This document shows positions 53,137 to 63,468 of a stretch of 64,000 bases of DNA, in pieces (position 1 is the first letter of the stretch; each line of letters opens with the position of its first letter). The stretch lies in NCBI GenBank assembly GCA_019188255.1, contig JAETXT010000009.1, forward strand, positions 496,001-560,000. Direction: 5' to 3'. The DNA comes from Verticillium longisporum (lineage: Eukaryota > Ascomycota > Sordariomycetes > Glomerellales > Plectosphaerellaceae). A program made the position numbers and the translations under genes. The notes beneath the pieces were generated by a model. It was not told the origin of the DNA. It saw only the letters and a list, made by a program, of their open reading frames with translations, and ran no database searches.

Positions 53137-53588
53137 AGCCCAAAGGATGTACTTCCCCATAGAGAGCTCATCCCAGTTTATGCAGCCGCTATGCAACTAA
53201 ACAGCGGACAGCAACAGCTTGGCGCTCTGAGCTCCAGGCCGGCACCAGGAACAGCACTGCACACCTAAGCCTAAGCGGCATCATGTAACCCCTCGATGCC
53301 GAGCGCCCAGCATCCATTGCCCACATCACGCCAACTCTCTGCCACCTCTTGCCTTCGCTCGCGTCCACACCTGCATCTGCAGCGTCCAACCCTCGAGCTG
53401 CTTTTTCTTGCCATCTGTTGGTTTTGGTCGACCTCATCAGGCACCGACAGCCAGCACAGTCGCCGCCGCTCGAGTCGGCATCCTATCCTCCACCTGTCTC
53501 TCTCCATCCTCCGCTGCCACCTCCAGGCCACGATCCCAGACCCATACACAGACAGACCCATACACAGACACAACGAGCCAACCCCACG

Positions 53589-55757
53589 ATGGAGGCCGCA
53601 TCATCGCGGGCGGCGGCGCGAGACCGATGGGGCGAGCTCGGCCGCCCGACGCCCTCGCAGCTCCAGCGCTTCATCCAGGGCGCCTGCAGCCCGGAGAACT
53701 ACGAGCCGAACCTCGCGCTGAACCTCGAGGTTGCCGACCTCATCAACTCGAAAAGGGCTCGGCCCCGCGCGAGGCCGTCGTCTCCATCGTCAGCTACATC
53801 AACCACCGCAACCCCAGCGTCGCCCTGCTCGCCCTCCACCTGCTCGACATTTGCGTCAAGAACTGCGGCTACCCCTTCCACCTGCAGATCAGCACCAAGG
53901 AGTTCCTCAACGAGCTCGTCCGCCGCTTCCCCGAACGCCCGCCGCTGCGCGCCACGCGTCCAGATGAAGATCCTCGAGGCCATCGAGGAGTGGAGGAGTA
54001 CCATCTGCGAGACGAGCCGCTACAAGGAGGACCTCGGTTTCATCCGCGACATGCACCGCCTGCTGAGCTACAAGGGCTACACCTTTCCCGAGGTCCGCCG
54101 CGACGACGCCGCCGTGCTGAACCCGAGCGACGTACGTACCCCTGTTCTTCTGTCCAAGCTACAGTCTTCCAGGCTACAGTCTTCCAGGCTACACTGTGAC
54201 ACGCATGCTGACCCGTTGCAGAACCTCAAATCGGCCGAGGAGATGGAGGAGGAGGAAAAAGAGGCCCAGTCGGCCAAGCTCCAGGAGCTCATCCGACGCG
54301 GTCAGCCCGAGGACCTGCAAGAAGCCAACCGGCTCATGAAGATCATGGCCGGCTTCGACACGCGCACGAAAACAGACTACCGCGCCAAGGCGGCCCAGGA
54401 GGTCAGCAAGATCCAGGCCAAGGCGAGGCTGCTCGAGGAGCGCCTCGAGGCCTTCCAGCAGGGCGACACGATGGAGGACGGCGACGTCTACTCGGAGCTC
54501 GCCTCGTCGCTGCAGAGCGCCCAGCCCAAGATTCAGAAAATGTGCGAGGAGGAGTCGGACGACCACGAGGCCGTCGCCAAGCTGCTCGAGATCAACGACA
54601 GCATCCACAGGACCGTCGAGCGCTACAAGCTCATGAAGAAGGGCGACCTCGAGTCGGCCAAGAAGCTCGCGAGCGCCGCGCCTCTGCCCGCGGCAGGGGC
54701 GTCGTCGTCGACGAGCAATGGCAAGAGCGCCGCGCAGGAGCTGTCTCTGATCGACTTTGACGCCGAGGTGCCGTCGAACGGCACCTCGTCCGCGCAGCCG
54801 TCGCAGTCTGGTGGCAGCGTCGAGAACGACCTGCTTGGTTTGTCGATTGGCGAGACGGAAAACTTTGGCCAAGGTGGCGCCCTGTCGCTGGGTTTCGGCA
54901 GCAACACAAGTGAGTGAGCTTCTTCGCCTAGATTTTGTGACAGATACTAACATCAGGCGCCAGATATTCCCGGCCCCGCGTTACTCTCGTCCCTGAACGA
55001 AGGCCAGACGGCCAAATCCGCCACCGCCAGCCCTGCCGCCCCTCCCCCCGGCTTCGCCAACCTCTCCTCCTTCACCTCTCCCTCGGCCTCGCAGTCCGGC
55101 ACCCCGCAACCGCAAGCCAACTACATCTTCAACAAGCCGCCACCCCCCGCCCCAGCCTCCGACCCCTTCGCCGCCCTCGGCGCCAGCTTCTCCCCTCCGC
55201 AGTCGACGACGCCGGTCCCCGCGGCGGCACCAACGTCCAACGACGACGACGAGTGGTCCTTTTCCTCGGCCCTGCCCCAGGCCCCGGCCCCGACGCAGCC
55301 GCGCGAGCACAAGGCCGTCATCAGCGACGGCGGCGTCAAGATTGAGATGCTCGCCAACCGCACCACGGCCAACAGCAGCGCCGTGAACATAGTCTTTGCC
55401 TTTTCCAACACTACGGCGCAGCCCGTGACGGAGCTGCACTACCAGGTTGCCGTGACCAAGGTGCGTCTCCTTTCTGCAGGACGTAATTTTCCTGCTTGCA
55501 GGTCGTGACTGTGTGCAGCGTGCAGCGTGCAACCGGCTAATCGTGCGCAGGGCTACGAGATCAAAATCAGCCCGCAGACGGGCGTCGCGCTCGAGCCGAA
55601 GCAGAGCCGCGGCGTCACGCAGACGGTCGAGGTCAACCACGCCGGCGACAGGAGCCGCAAGGTCGAGGCGCTGAAGCTCCGGTTCAGGGTGTCGTACAAG
55701 GTCGGCGGCGCGCTGCGGAATGAGGCGGGTGCCGTGTCCGAGTTTAGCATTGCGTAG
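53589..55757 (+). CDS. GGA-type clathrin adaptor (VHS-GAT-GAE), frameshifts in exon 1
   Basis: Four exons: 53589..54131, 54222..54909, 54964..55460 and 55551..55757; about 644 residues. VHS domain: IQGACSPENYEPNLALNLEV, then SYINHRNPSVALLALHLLD, ICVKNCGYPFHLQIS, ILEAIEEWRSTICETSRY and GFIRDMHRLLSYKGY. GAT domain from EEMEEEEKEAQSAKLQELI to IHRTVERYKLMKKGDLE. Then a Pro/Ser-rich hinge with clathrin-box-like DLLGLSIG, and a C-terminal GAE ear (VKIEMLANRT to VSEFSIA). GGAs bind Arf1 and sort cargo from the trans-Golgi. Exon 1 has two breaks that cancel: AAAA at 53751..53754 where five As fit (INSKKGS), and a compensating shift near 53955-53962 (PLRATR to VQMKIL). Confidence 0.92.
54158..54196. 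repeat. 15-bp repeat inside GGA intron 1, about 2.6 copies
   Basis: Unit GCTACAGTCTTCCAG, two perfect copies and a partial one. It enlarges intron 1 to 90 bp. Confidence 0.85.
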
Positions 55758-56508
55758 GGGTTGCTTGAGGGCTGTCTGAAGAGGGTCGATGAGCGGGTGA
55801 AAAGCCTGTTATAGAAGGAGGAGGAGAGGAGAAGAGAAGAATCTAAGGTGGTATTGAGATGTGATGTTTGATGCCCTGCTGCTTCAGTGTTTTTTGCCAG
55901 ACTCGCGTTTGAATGAGGGGTATGGCGTGGGTTGAGCTGAGAACTGACAGACCGGATTTTGTGATGGGCTCTAACACCAATTTGAGTCAGGTCGTATCTT
56001 ACCGGACTGCGTGCAAACGAAGGAGTCTATTTATGAGGTAATGTCGAGGTAAGATCTGGAAGGACAATGCCCTACTGCTTGGTTGTTGAAATTTCTTCCG
56101 ACTTTTCCTGCAACGCCCACCTGATTGACGAGCAGCTATGATGGGGTGACATGACAGGTTGAAGTCATGATATATCTTCTCTATCTGGAGGTGCTTCGTC
56201 TTGTTTGAGCTCGACTTAAGCGAGACGGACAACTCCCGGGCTGGCATCGTGGCGACAGAATGATATCATGTCCGGTTAGTTGAGAGTGCACTTTCATTTC
56301 GCCATGCTCAGTTCACGCCCAAGGCTCAATGTGAAAGAAGTTTAAACCAGCTGGCTATGACTAGTAAATACTAGTGATCATCTGCCCGTTGTTTACGTCT
56401 GCTACATTCACTCAGTCGACTGAGTTATATCACCCTCTATACATCCCTGCTCGCAAGGGGCCGTAGTAGTACACATCATCGTACACCATCCTCGACACAC
56501 GCATCATC
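55758..56508. other. Spacer between convergent GGA and mitochondrial IF2 genes
   Basis: About 0.75 kb of 3' UTR sequence, AT-richer than its flanks. No gene seen. Confidence 0.5.
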
Positions 56509-59500
56509 TTACAGCGTCCTCTTCTCCCGGACCTCCTCGTACGTCTGCACCTGGTCGCCGACCTGGAAGTCCTGGTACCCCTCGAACGAGATGCCGCACT
56601 CTGTGCCCTTGCGCATCTCCGTGACGTCCTTCTTGCCGTGCTTGAGAGCGTCGATTTTGCCTGCGCGCGTTAGCCATGTTCAAGGTCCTCAGGAAACAAA
56701 AGCAGAAGAAAAGGTAACGCACCCTCAAACACCGTCTCCCCCTTCCGCAGCACGCGCACCATGCCCGTCCGACTGACGAGACCGTTCCGGATCTTGCAGC
56801 CGGCAATGTTGCGGAACGCGCGGCCCTTGGTGTTGATGGGGAAGATCTGCAGCACCTCGGCCTCGCCGACGACCTTGGTCGAGACGACGTCGGCGAGCTC
56901 GTCCGAGAGGGTCTGGCGGACCTCGTCGGCGAGGTGGTAGATGACGCTGTGGGCGATGAGGCGCACGCCGGCGGCCTCGGCCATGCGCTTGATGTGCGGC
57001 GCGACGGTCGAGTTGAAGTTGACAATGACGCTGCCGGACGTGGCGGCGTGCTCGACGTCCGACTCGGACACCTGGCCGACGGCCGAGCGCAGGATCCGCG
57101 GCTTGACCTCGTGGTTGCCGAGCTCCTGGATCGTCGCGCAGACGGCCTCGACCGAGCCGACGACGTCGCCGCGCACCGTGAACGTGACCGTCTTGACGCC
57201 GCCGCCGCCGGCGTCGCCTTCGCCCCCGTGGTCCGCGGCCTCTTCGGCCGCCTCGGCCTCCTTGCGCTCGCGCTCGCGCGCCTCCTGCTCGACGAGCTGC
57301 CGCGACGACTCCTCGCGGTAGCGCATCTCGGTGCGGTACTCGACGGCCTTGCGCGCGCGCTCCTCGTCGGGCGCCTGCAGCACGGCGTCGCCGGCGGCGG
57401 GGAGCCCGCCGCGCCACCCGAGAATCTCGACGGGCGTGCCGGGCGGGGCCTCGGTCAGCTCGACGCCGGCTTCGTTGCGCAGCAGCCGGACGCGGGCGCG
57501 CGCCGTGCCGGCGACGAGGCTGTCGCCCGGGCGCAGCGTGCCGCGCTTGACGAGCACCGTCGCCGCCTTGCCGTCCTGCTTGACGCTCGCCTCGAGCACC
57601 CAGCCCTCGCACAGGCCGTCGGCCTCGGCACGGATGTCGAGAATCTCCGACAGCGTCGCAATGTTCTCCTCGAGGTCGTCCATGCCCTGGCCCGTCTTGC
57701 CGCTGACGCACACGACCTGCACGTCGCCGCCGAAATCCTCAATCTCGACGCCGTGCCGCGCGAGGTCCGACTTGACCTGGTCGACCCGCGCGTCCTCCTT
57801 GTCGACCTTGTTGATGGCCACAATCATGGGCACCTTGGCGGCGCGGGAGTGCTTGATGGCTTCGAGCGTCTGCGGCTTGACGCTGTCGTCGGCCGCCACG
57901 ACGAGCACGACAATGTCCGTGACGTGGGCGCCGCGCTGTCGCATCGTTAAAAAGGCGGCGTGGCCCGGCGTGTCGAGGAACGTAATGTGCTTGCCGGACG
58001 ACATGTTGACGACAAAGGCGCCAATGTGCTGCGTGATGCCGCCGTGTTCTTGGGCAGCGACGGACGATTTGCGCAGGTAATCCAGGAGAGTCGTCTTGCC
58101 GTGGTCGACGTGGCCCATGATGGTCACGACGGGCGGTCGCTGCGGCAGAGACGAGGGATCTTCGGGCTCTGGGCGAGGCCGCAGCTCGCGGTCACCGCCC
58201 GTGTCGACCGTCGGCTCGAAGCCAAACTCTTGCGCCACGAGCGCAGCCGTGTCGCCCGTGAAGATGCTGTCGAGCGTCATGTTCTCAAACCCCATCTCCT
58301 CCAGCGATCCCAGCAAAAAGTCGGGCTTCAGCTTGAGGCCGTAGGCGAGGTTCGTCAGATTGATAAACTCGGGCAGCGTGATCTTCGGGGGGCCGGCCGC
58401 CTCGAGAGCCTCGGCCGCCTCGAGCTGCCTCTGCATCTTCTTCTCGGCCTTGCGTTCGCGGCGCTCGCGGTCGCGCTGTGCAGCCTCGTCATCCCAGTCC
58501 TCCTCCTCCTCTTCAAATCGTGACCTGTTTCGTCCGCCCGACTTTTTGGCCTTCTTGTCATCACGCCCGACCTTGCCTCGCTTCCTCGAGTCGCGATCGA
58601 TCTGGTAGGACGCGTCAAAGGTGGACTCCCTGTTCCTCCGCTGAGGCTGCGTCTCCTCCGGCTCCGCCACCGCAGTGTCCCACGCGCTGTAGTCGATTTC
58701 GTTCTCCTGCTGCGCGTCTCCGAGGCCCTGCTTCTCAGCGCCCTGGCCAGAGCTCTGGTGAACATGATCCTTGAACCGTTCCCAGAAGGAGCCCGCCGCG
58801 CCCTGGGCCGAGGACCCCTGAGAGCGGTTGGTCCGCGGCCCCCTAGGGCCCTGCCGTGTCGTCTGCCCAAGCTCCTGCCGCGGCGCCCTCTTGGAAAGCA
58901 AGCCCCAGTCGGAAGAGCCCGTGTCGTGCGGTCTCGATCTCGGTGTCCTGGTCTTCTTCTCGACCGAATCGGCCAGTCTCGCAAACGGATCGCTCGAACT
59001 CGGCGGTCCGTCCAAGCCGCCCAGTGAGCCTCGAAGGCCCGGCTTCTCATCGAGACCCATCGGGTTCGCGGCCCGCGGCGCTCGCGGCGTGGACCTGTGC
59101 GGTATGGGCGCCACAGGGCGAGGCCCCGCACGAGACCGGCCGATGCTGTCGTCGAGCGAGCCAAAGTTTTGTCGCGGTCGCCTGCCGAGGGACGGGAGGC
59201 CTTCTTGCTTGTGCGGCGGCGTGCGGTGCTGGTGCGTCTTTGCCGGCTGCGCTGCGGGCTTGGTCGGTTCGGACTCGGCGGCTCGTTGGGCGGCGAGACG
59301 TTGGTGGGCGGCGCGTTCGTGGGGAAGGAGACCATCGTCAGGGGCTGGTGTGTTGGAAGTATTTGTTTGCGTGTTCGAGGGTGATGTCGTCGTCGAGTCG
59401 TTTTCGTTCACTGCTGAAGCGTTGGAAGCTCCGAATGCCGGGGCACCCCAGCCGCCATTGCTGGGCCCAGAGGTCCTTCGTGGGATGGCGGAGGAGGCTG

Positions 59501-59751
59501 ATGATGACCAGCCGCCGCCGAGACCTCCGCTGAGTCCACCAGGGGCATGGGAAGAGGCTTTCGGATCACTCGAGTAGCTTCGTATCGTGAGATGGCTCGG
59601 TCGTGCGGCGCCGTGGTGGCGACATAGGGCGCAGATGTACGTGTTGCCCCTGTCCTGCGGCAGGTCAGCATACGGGTGGCAGGGAAGCAGCCGGCGGCAG
59701 GGAAGCAGCCGGCGGAAAGGATCATACCCGTAGGGTTCGACATCGCATCAT
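56509..59751 (-). CDS. IFM1: Mitochondrial translation initiation factor IF-2
   Basis: Three exons: 59728..59751 (8 codons, MMRCRTLR), 56723..59654 and 56509..56660; 1035 residues, frame intact. Exon 1 plus the start of exon 2 (DRGNTYICALCRHHG, ARPSHLTIRSYSS) form a basic, serine-rich mitochondrial presequence. A long disordered region with an acidic/basic stretch (RFEEEEEDWDDEAAQRDRE) precedes the IF2_N-like part (KITLPEFINLTNLAYGLKL). GTPase: GHVDHGKTTLLDYL, FLDTPGHAAF and AINKVDKED. Domain II follows, then the IF2 C-terminal domains (VNFNSTVAPHIKRMAEAAGV, AFRNIAGCKIRNGLVSRTG). It loads initiator tRNA on the mitochondrial ribosome. The region holds a fairly long GC-rich ORF antisense (56934..57950) that is only a shadow. 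Confidence 0.95.
59658..59715. repeat. 18-bp direct repeat in intron 1 of the mitochondrial IF2 gene
   Basis: CAGGGAAGCAGCCGGCGG occurs twice in tandem (about 59680-59715). On the coding strand it duplicates a pyrimidine-rich part of the intron close to the acceptor. Confidence 0.75.
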
Positions 59752-60036
59752 GGTCAGACAGGATGCGCAGCGTGTGAAGCTACGGCGTCTGGGATAGCTC
59801 GTGTTGGATCGCAACAAAATTTGGAGCTCGGTCAAGTTCGACGGATGGACATTTCTGTATCGGGGCCGACTGGTCTGTTTTGTTGCATGACATTGAACTT
59901 GCATACCCATGTAGTTATCCGATATCTCCACCAAATTCAAGCTCTGGAGCTCCTGAAGCTGCGACCTGCCAGTATTCCCATGCTGGTCTCACTCTGAGAA
60001 ACTCAACCATCATCGGCCGGTCACACGCACACCGCC

Positions 60037-61101
60037 ATGGCCCCCAAAGTAAAGGCCGTCCGCTCGCGGGCCAAGGCCCCAGCCCGTCCCAGCGACCCGA
60101 CCGTGCCGCCGGCCCCCTTCAAGCAGCCGCCGTCGGTGCTGGCGCCCTTTCTCGCCGACCTCGACCCTGCGCACGTCTACATCACGCACATTGATCTCAA
60201 GCCGACGGATTTCAAGCGCAAGATCTTCCTCGTGCCGCTCGGCATGAACGTCATCGTCGTGCTCCTCTTCCTGCTGCGCACCTGGTACATCACGCCGTAC
60301 TACTGGCTCCTCGTCCAGTCGGGCCTCGGCCGCGCCAACGAGACGACGTTCCCGGCCGCGACGTCGACCTGGGCCCAGATCGCCTGGGAGGTGGCCAAGC
60401 GCGGCGCCACCTTCTCCCTCGACCTCGTCCTCGTCGTCTTTGTGTGGCCGTGGCCCGTCGAGTTTGCGCTCGGCCGCACGCACGGCAACCCGCTGCGGTG
60501 GCGCCGCCGCGTCGGCTTCCGCGACAAGGAGATCTACGTGCGGCGCAGCCGCGACTGGGACCGCAAGCTTCGGAAGGGCGACGGCGAGGACGTGCTCCAG
60601 AGCGCCGAGACGCGCGGCGCGCTGCTGGCGCTCGTCCGCCAGGCCACGTCGCCCATGCTGCAGCACGAGAAGACGGGCTACCTGACCATGAACGGCGAGT
60701 GGGACCTCGACTGGGAGGCCATGGTGACGGCGCACGCCATGGTCGACCGCAAGGAGATCGCCGTCGACGCCTTCCGCGCCGTCGTCCTCGTGCACCACGT
60801 CGAGTACGGCTGGATGACGCTGGCGCAGCCCAGGGAGGACGCGGCGCAGGAGGCCGACGTCGACGCGCGGCGCCAGCAGGTCTTTGAGTTTCGCGACGCC
60901 CTCGCCGCCGTCGGCAAGGAGGACCTGTTCTTCCGCTGGATCGAGATTGTGCAGTACGAGTCGACGCAGCCTGGCGGCTTTGGGCCCGAGCGGCAGGTCG
61001 ATGCTGCCAAGAAGATTCGCGATCTGTTTAGCAAGGAGGGCATTGACTTTGACGAGTTTTGGAAGGAGAGCGTGGGCGAGGATGCCGAGGCGGCTTTTTA
61101 G
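60037..61101 (+). CDS. Conserved fungal two-TM membrane protein of unknown function
   Basis: Single exon, 354 residues. The basic N-terminus (MAPKVKAVRSRAKAPARPS) is followed by two hydrophobic segments: FLVPLGMNVIVVLLFLLRTW (about 65-85) and LDLVLVVFVWPWPVEFAL (about 128-146). Next come GFRDKEIYVRRSRDWD, GYLTMNGEWDLDWEAMV with HAMVDRKEI, and WIEIVQYESTQPGGFGPE. This looks like a conserved fungal membrane protein of unknown role. It starts 285 bp from the divergent mitochondrial IF2 gene. Confidence 0.85.
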   Translation: MAPKVKAVRSRAKAPARPSDPTVPPAPFKQPPSVLAPFLADLDPAHVYITHIDLKPTDFKRKIFLVPLGMNVIVVLLFLLRTWYITPYYWLLVQSGLGRANETTFPAATSTWAQIAWEVAKRGATFSLDLVLVVFVWPWPVEFALGRTHGNPLRWRRRVGFRDKEIYVRRSRDWDRKLRKGDGEDVLQSAETRGALLALVRQATSPMLQHEKTGYLTMNGEWDLDWEAMVTAHAMVDRKEIAVDAFRAVVLVHHVEYGWMTLAQPREDAAQEADVDARRQQVFEFRDALAAVGKEDLFFRWIEIVQYESTQPGGFGPERQVDAAKKIRDLFSKEGIDFDEFWKESVGEDAEAAF

Positions 61102-61189
61102 GCTTTTTCTGTCCGTTTTGGGGATGAACAAGATGGTTCGTGTACGATCAAGATATGTTGGGCGGATAGAATGGCACAGCGAAATGGAC

Positions 61190-61287
61190 AGTACAGAAAG
61201 GGCGGCACAGAAAGAGCGGCACAGAAAGGGCGGCACAGAAAGAGCGGCACAGAAAGGGCGGCACAGAAAGGACGGCACAGAATGCCC
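61190..61287. repeat. 14-bp tandem repeat, 7 copies
   Basis: Unit GGCACAGAAAGGGC with alternating GGGC/GAGC variants, starting 89 bp after the stop of the two-TM gene, between convergent genes. Confidence 0.9.
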
Positions 61288-61546
61288 ACAGGCAGTAGGT
61301 CTATAACACGGCAACTAGACGGCAGACGGGTACGGAAAAGCGCATCAAGACGAGGCATGTTGCCTCTGCTTCTTTATTCCAATGCATCACATCATCAGTA
61401 CACATGAAAGGCGACCGTGGCTTCGGGCTCCGGGCTTCGGGCTTCGAGGCACACGGCAGCAGTCTGTTTGACAGTCGGTCCGGCCGGGAGATGTTCATGA
61501 CTCTCCGTCCGCCCCGACACGACGAGGGCAAAGGCGAGCGACACGC

Positions 61547-62503
61547 TCATTTGGCCTTCTTGCTGGTCTTCTTGCCGAGGGCAGCCTCGCGCTTCTTGGC
61601 CTCCTTGGCGTCAATCTCGGTCTTGCGAGCGGCCTCCTGCGCATCACGCTCCTCCTTTTCGGCCTGCATCTTGTTAGTCTGCTTTCCTCAAGGAAAAGAC
61701 GAGGAGAGAACGTACCGCCCGACGCGCGCTCTCGGCCTCGCGCTGCTCGCGAATGAGCTTCAGACGCGCCATGTCGGCCTTGGCCTCGTCCGTCTTGCCG
61801 GCCTCGTGCAGACGCCTGTACTTCTCCTTGGCCACGAGGGCCTCGGCGCTCTCGCGCTCCTTGCGGTTCGCGGCGCCGCCGGCGCTGAGCCCCTTGACGC
61901 CGTCGGTGACGTCGTCGACGCCGGCGTCGCCGGCGCCCAGGGCGGTCGCGGCCTTGGTCTGGTTGCGCGCCGCCTTGGAGTGGTTCGGGTTGGCGGGCAT
62001 GTCATCGTCGTCGTCGTCCGACTCGTCCGAGTCCGAGTCGCTGGGCGGCATGTCGCCGACCTCGACGGCCTGGGCCTTCTTCTTGGCAATGGCGGCGTCC
62101 TTGCGGGCCTTGGCCAGCTTCTTGCGCTCCTCGCGCGACACGGGGCCCTTGTCCTCGGCGGCCGAGTCGTCCTCCTCCTCCGAGTCGTCGTCCTCCTCCT
62201 CCTCTTCTTCGTCCGAGGATGCGTTGGCGCTGGCCTTTTCTTTGGCGCCGGCGGCCCACATGCTGACTTCGTTGCCTTCCGAGTCGACGGGGCGCAGGTC
62301 GCGGGAGAAGTGCTTGCCGCCTTGGTCTGTTAGCGTTGTCTGGAGCAAATTTCGGTTCGATGCAATGTCTGGAGCAGTTTCGTGCAGTTTGGTGCAGGTT
62401 GGATGGTTGGGAGACGTCAGGCAGGTTACGTACCACCACGAGTGTACTTCTTGAACTTGCCACCGCGGCCGCGGGAGTTACCACCGGGAGCACCACCAGC
62501 CAT
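61547..62503 (-). CDS. PDAP1/PP28-type casein-kinase-substrate phosphoprotein
   Basis: Three exons: 62434..62503, 61716..62320 and 61547..61663; 263 residues, frame intact. The N-terminus [20 protein letters not shown] is followed by [20 protein letters not shown] long acidic CK2-type stretch ([19 protein letters not shown]) and a second ([18 protein letters not shown]) lead to the PP28 domain: [50 protein letters not shown] and [18 protein letters not shown], with a Lys-rich end. The family (28-kDa heat- and acid-stable phosphoprotein) has no known enzymatic activity. In many Sordariomycetes it is single-copy and conserved. Confidence 0.88.
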
Positions 62504-62740
62504 GATGATGATGTGTCGTGTGAAGGGGGAAGGAGAGGAGAAAGGGGTTGGTCGCTGGTGTGCGGTGCTGTTGTTGCAGAGGTGCAAGGCAGAGGCAGAC
62601 GGAAGAGACTGCGGGGTCGTTGAAGTGGGATGTTTGGTGTTTTGGGTGGTGGCGGGGTATCGGCGGTGGGATGGAGGGGCAGGAGGGTCCGGCCAGTGAC
62701 AAGCACGAGTAGCAGGCGGCAGTTTGAGGAGATGTTATGA

Positions 62741-62804
62741 ATGATAGTTGTATAGTGATAGTTGTATAGTGATAGTATAGTGATAGTTGTATAGTGATAG
62801 TTGT
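62741..62804. repeat. 14-bp tandem repeat, about 4.5 copies
   Basis: Unit AGTGATAGTTGTAT; one copy lacks three bases. It lies about 240 bp upstream of the PDAP1-like ATG. Confidence 0.9.
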
Positions 62805-62980
62805 AATCACAGCCCCGTCAGGCCGGTGACTCGAGCAGCGCGTCCTCGTTCAGGCAGAAATCACGGTCACGGCAAAGAGGGGCAGCCAGAAGCAGACAGA
62901 CAACACACGAGCACAGCACCTGCTGCAGTGCCTCTGCCTGCGCAGCACCTGCTGTACATGCACTGCTCTTGCCTGGGGCC

Positions 62981-62995
62981 TTCCGCCTCTGCCCT

Positions 62996-63027
<32 letters not shown>

Positions 63028-63058
63028 CCTGCCCTGCCCCTGCCTCTGCCCTGCCCCC
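62981..63058. repeat. CTGCCT/CTGCCC hexanucleotide-type repeat
   Basis: Imperfect alternation of TGCCTC and TGCCC units over about 78 bp, strongly pyrimidine-rich. Confidence 0.85.
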
Positions 63059-63300
63059 GGGCTCACTGCCCCTCAGTAGAAGTGCCAATGCCGTTTCTTA
63101 CTGGATGCACGACATGGCGAAGGTCCCGCCCTCTGCTGGTTTTTAGACCTCGCATCATTGGCTCGACACCCAAACATCCACACACCCATCGCCGCCGTTC
63201 CTGACGGTACCTCTTGGGTCCGACAAGAGCGTCTCTGGCGGTGAATCGCGACGTGCCCGCACGAACGGACAGGGCTCTCGGAGATCTCTGCACCTCATTC

Positions 63301-63468
63301 ATCTTCTCCCAATCATCTTCTCCCAATCATCTTCTCCCACTCATCTTCTCCCAATCATCTTCTCCCAATCATCTTCTCCCAATCATCTTCTCCCAATCAT
63401 CTTCTCCCAATCATCTTCTCCCAATCATCTTCTCCTAATCATCTTCTCCCAATCATCTTCTCCCAATC
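63301..63468. repeat. 14-bp tandem repeat, 12 copies
   Basis: Unit ATCTTCTCCCAATC, twelve copies over 168 bp with very few variants (one CCACTC, one CCTAATC). It is the longest minisatellite in the window and so uniform that recent expansion is probable. Confidence 0.95.

Noticed and set aside
3173..54131. Programmed ribosomal frameshifting as an explanation for the broken genes
   Set aside because: The breaks occur in unrelated genes, at different runs, in both directions and without a shared slippery site or pseudoknot; orthologues are not known to frameshift.
56934..57950. 338-codon plus-strand ORF
   Set aside because: Antisense shadow of the mitochondrial IF2 GTPase region.
60010..61314. 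434-codon minus-strand ORF
   Set aside because: Antisense to the two-TM gene and running through the 14-bp minisatellite; repetitive FLCRPFCAALS segment is translated repeat.
63301..63468. CRISPR array
   Set aside because: Units are contiguous 14-mers without spacers, in a fungal genome.
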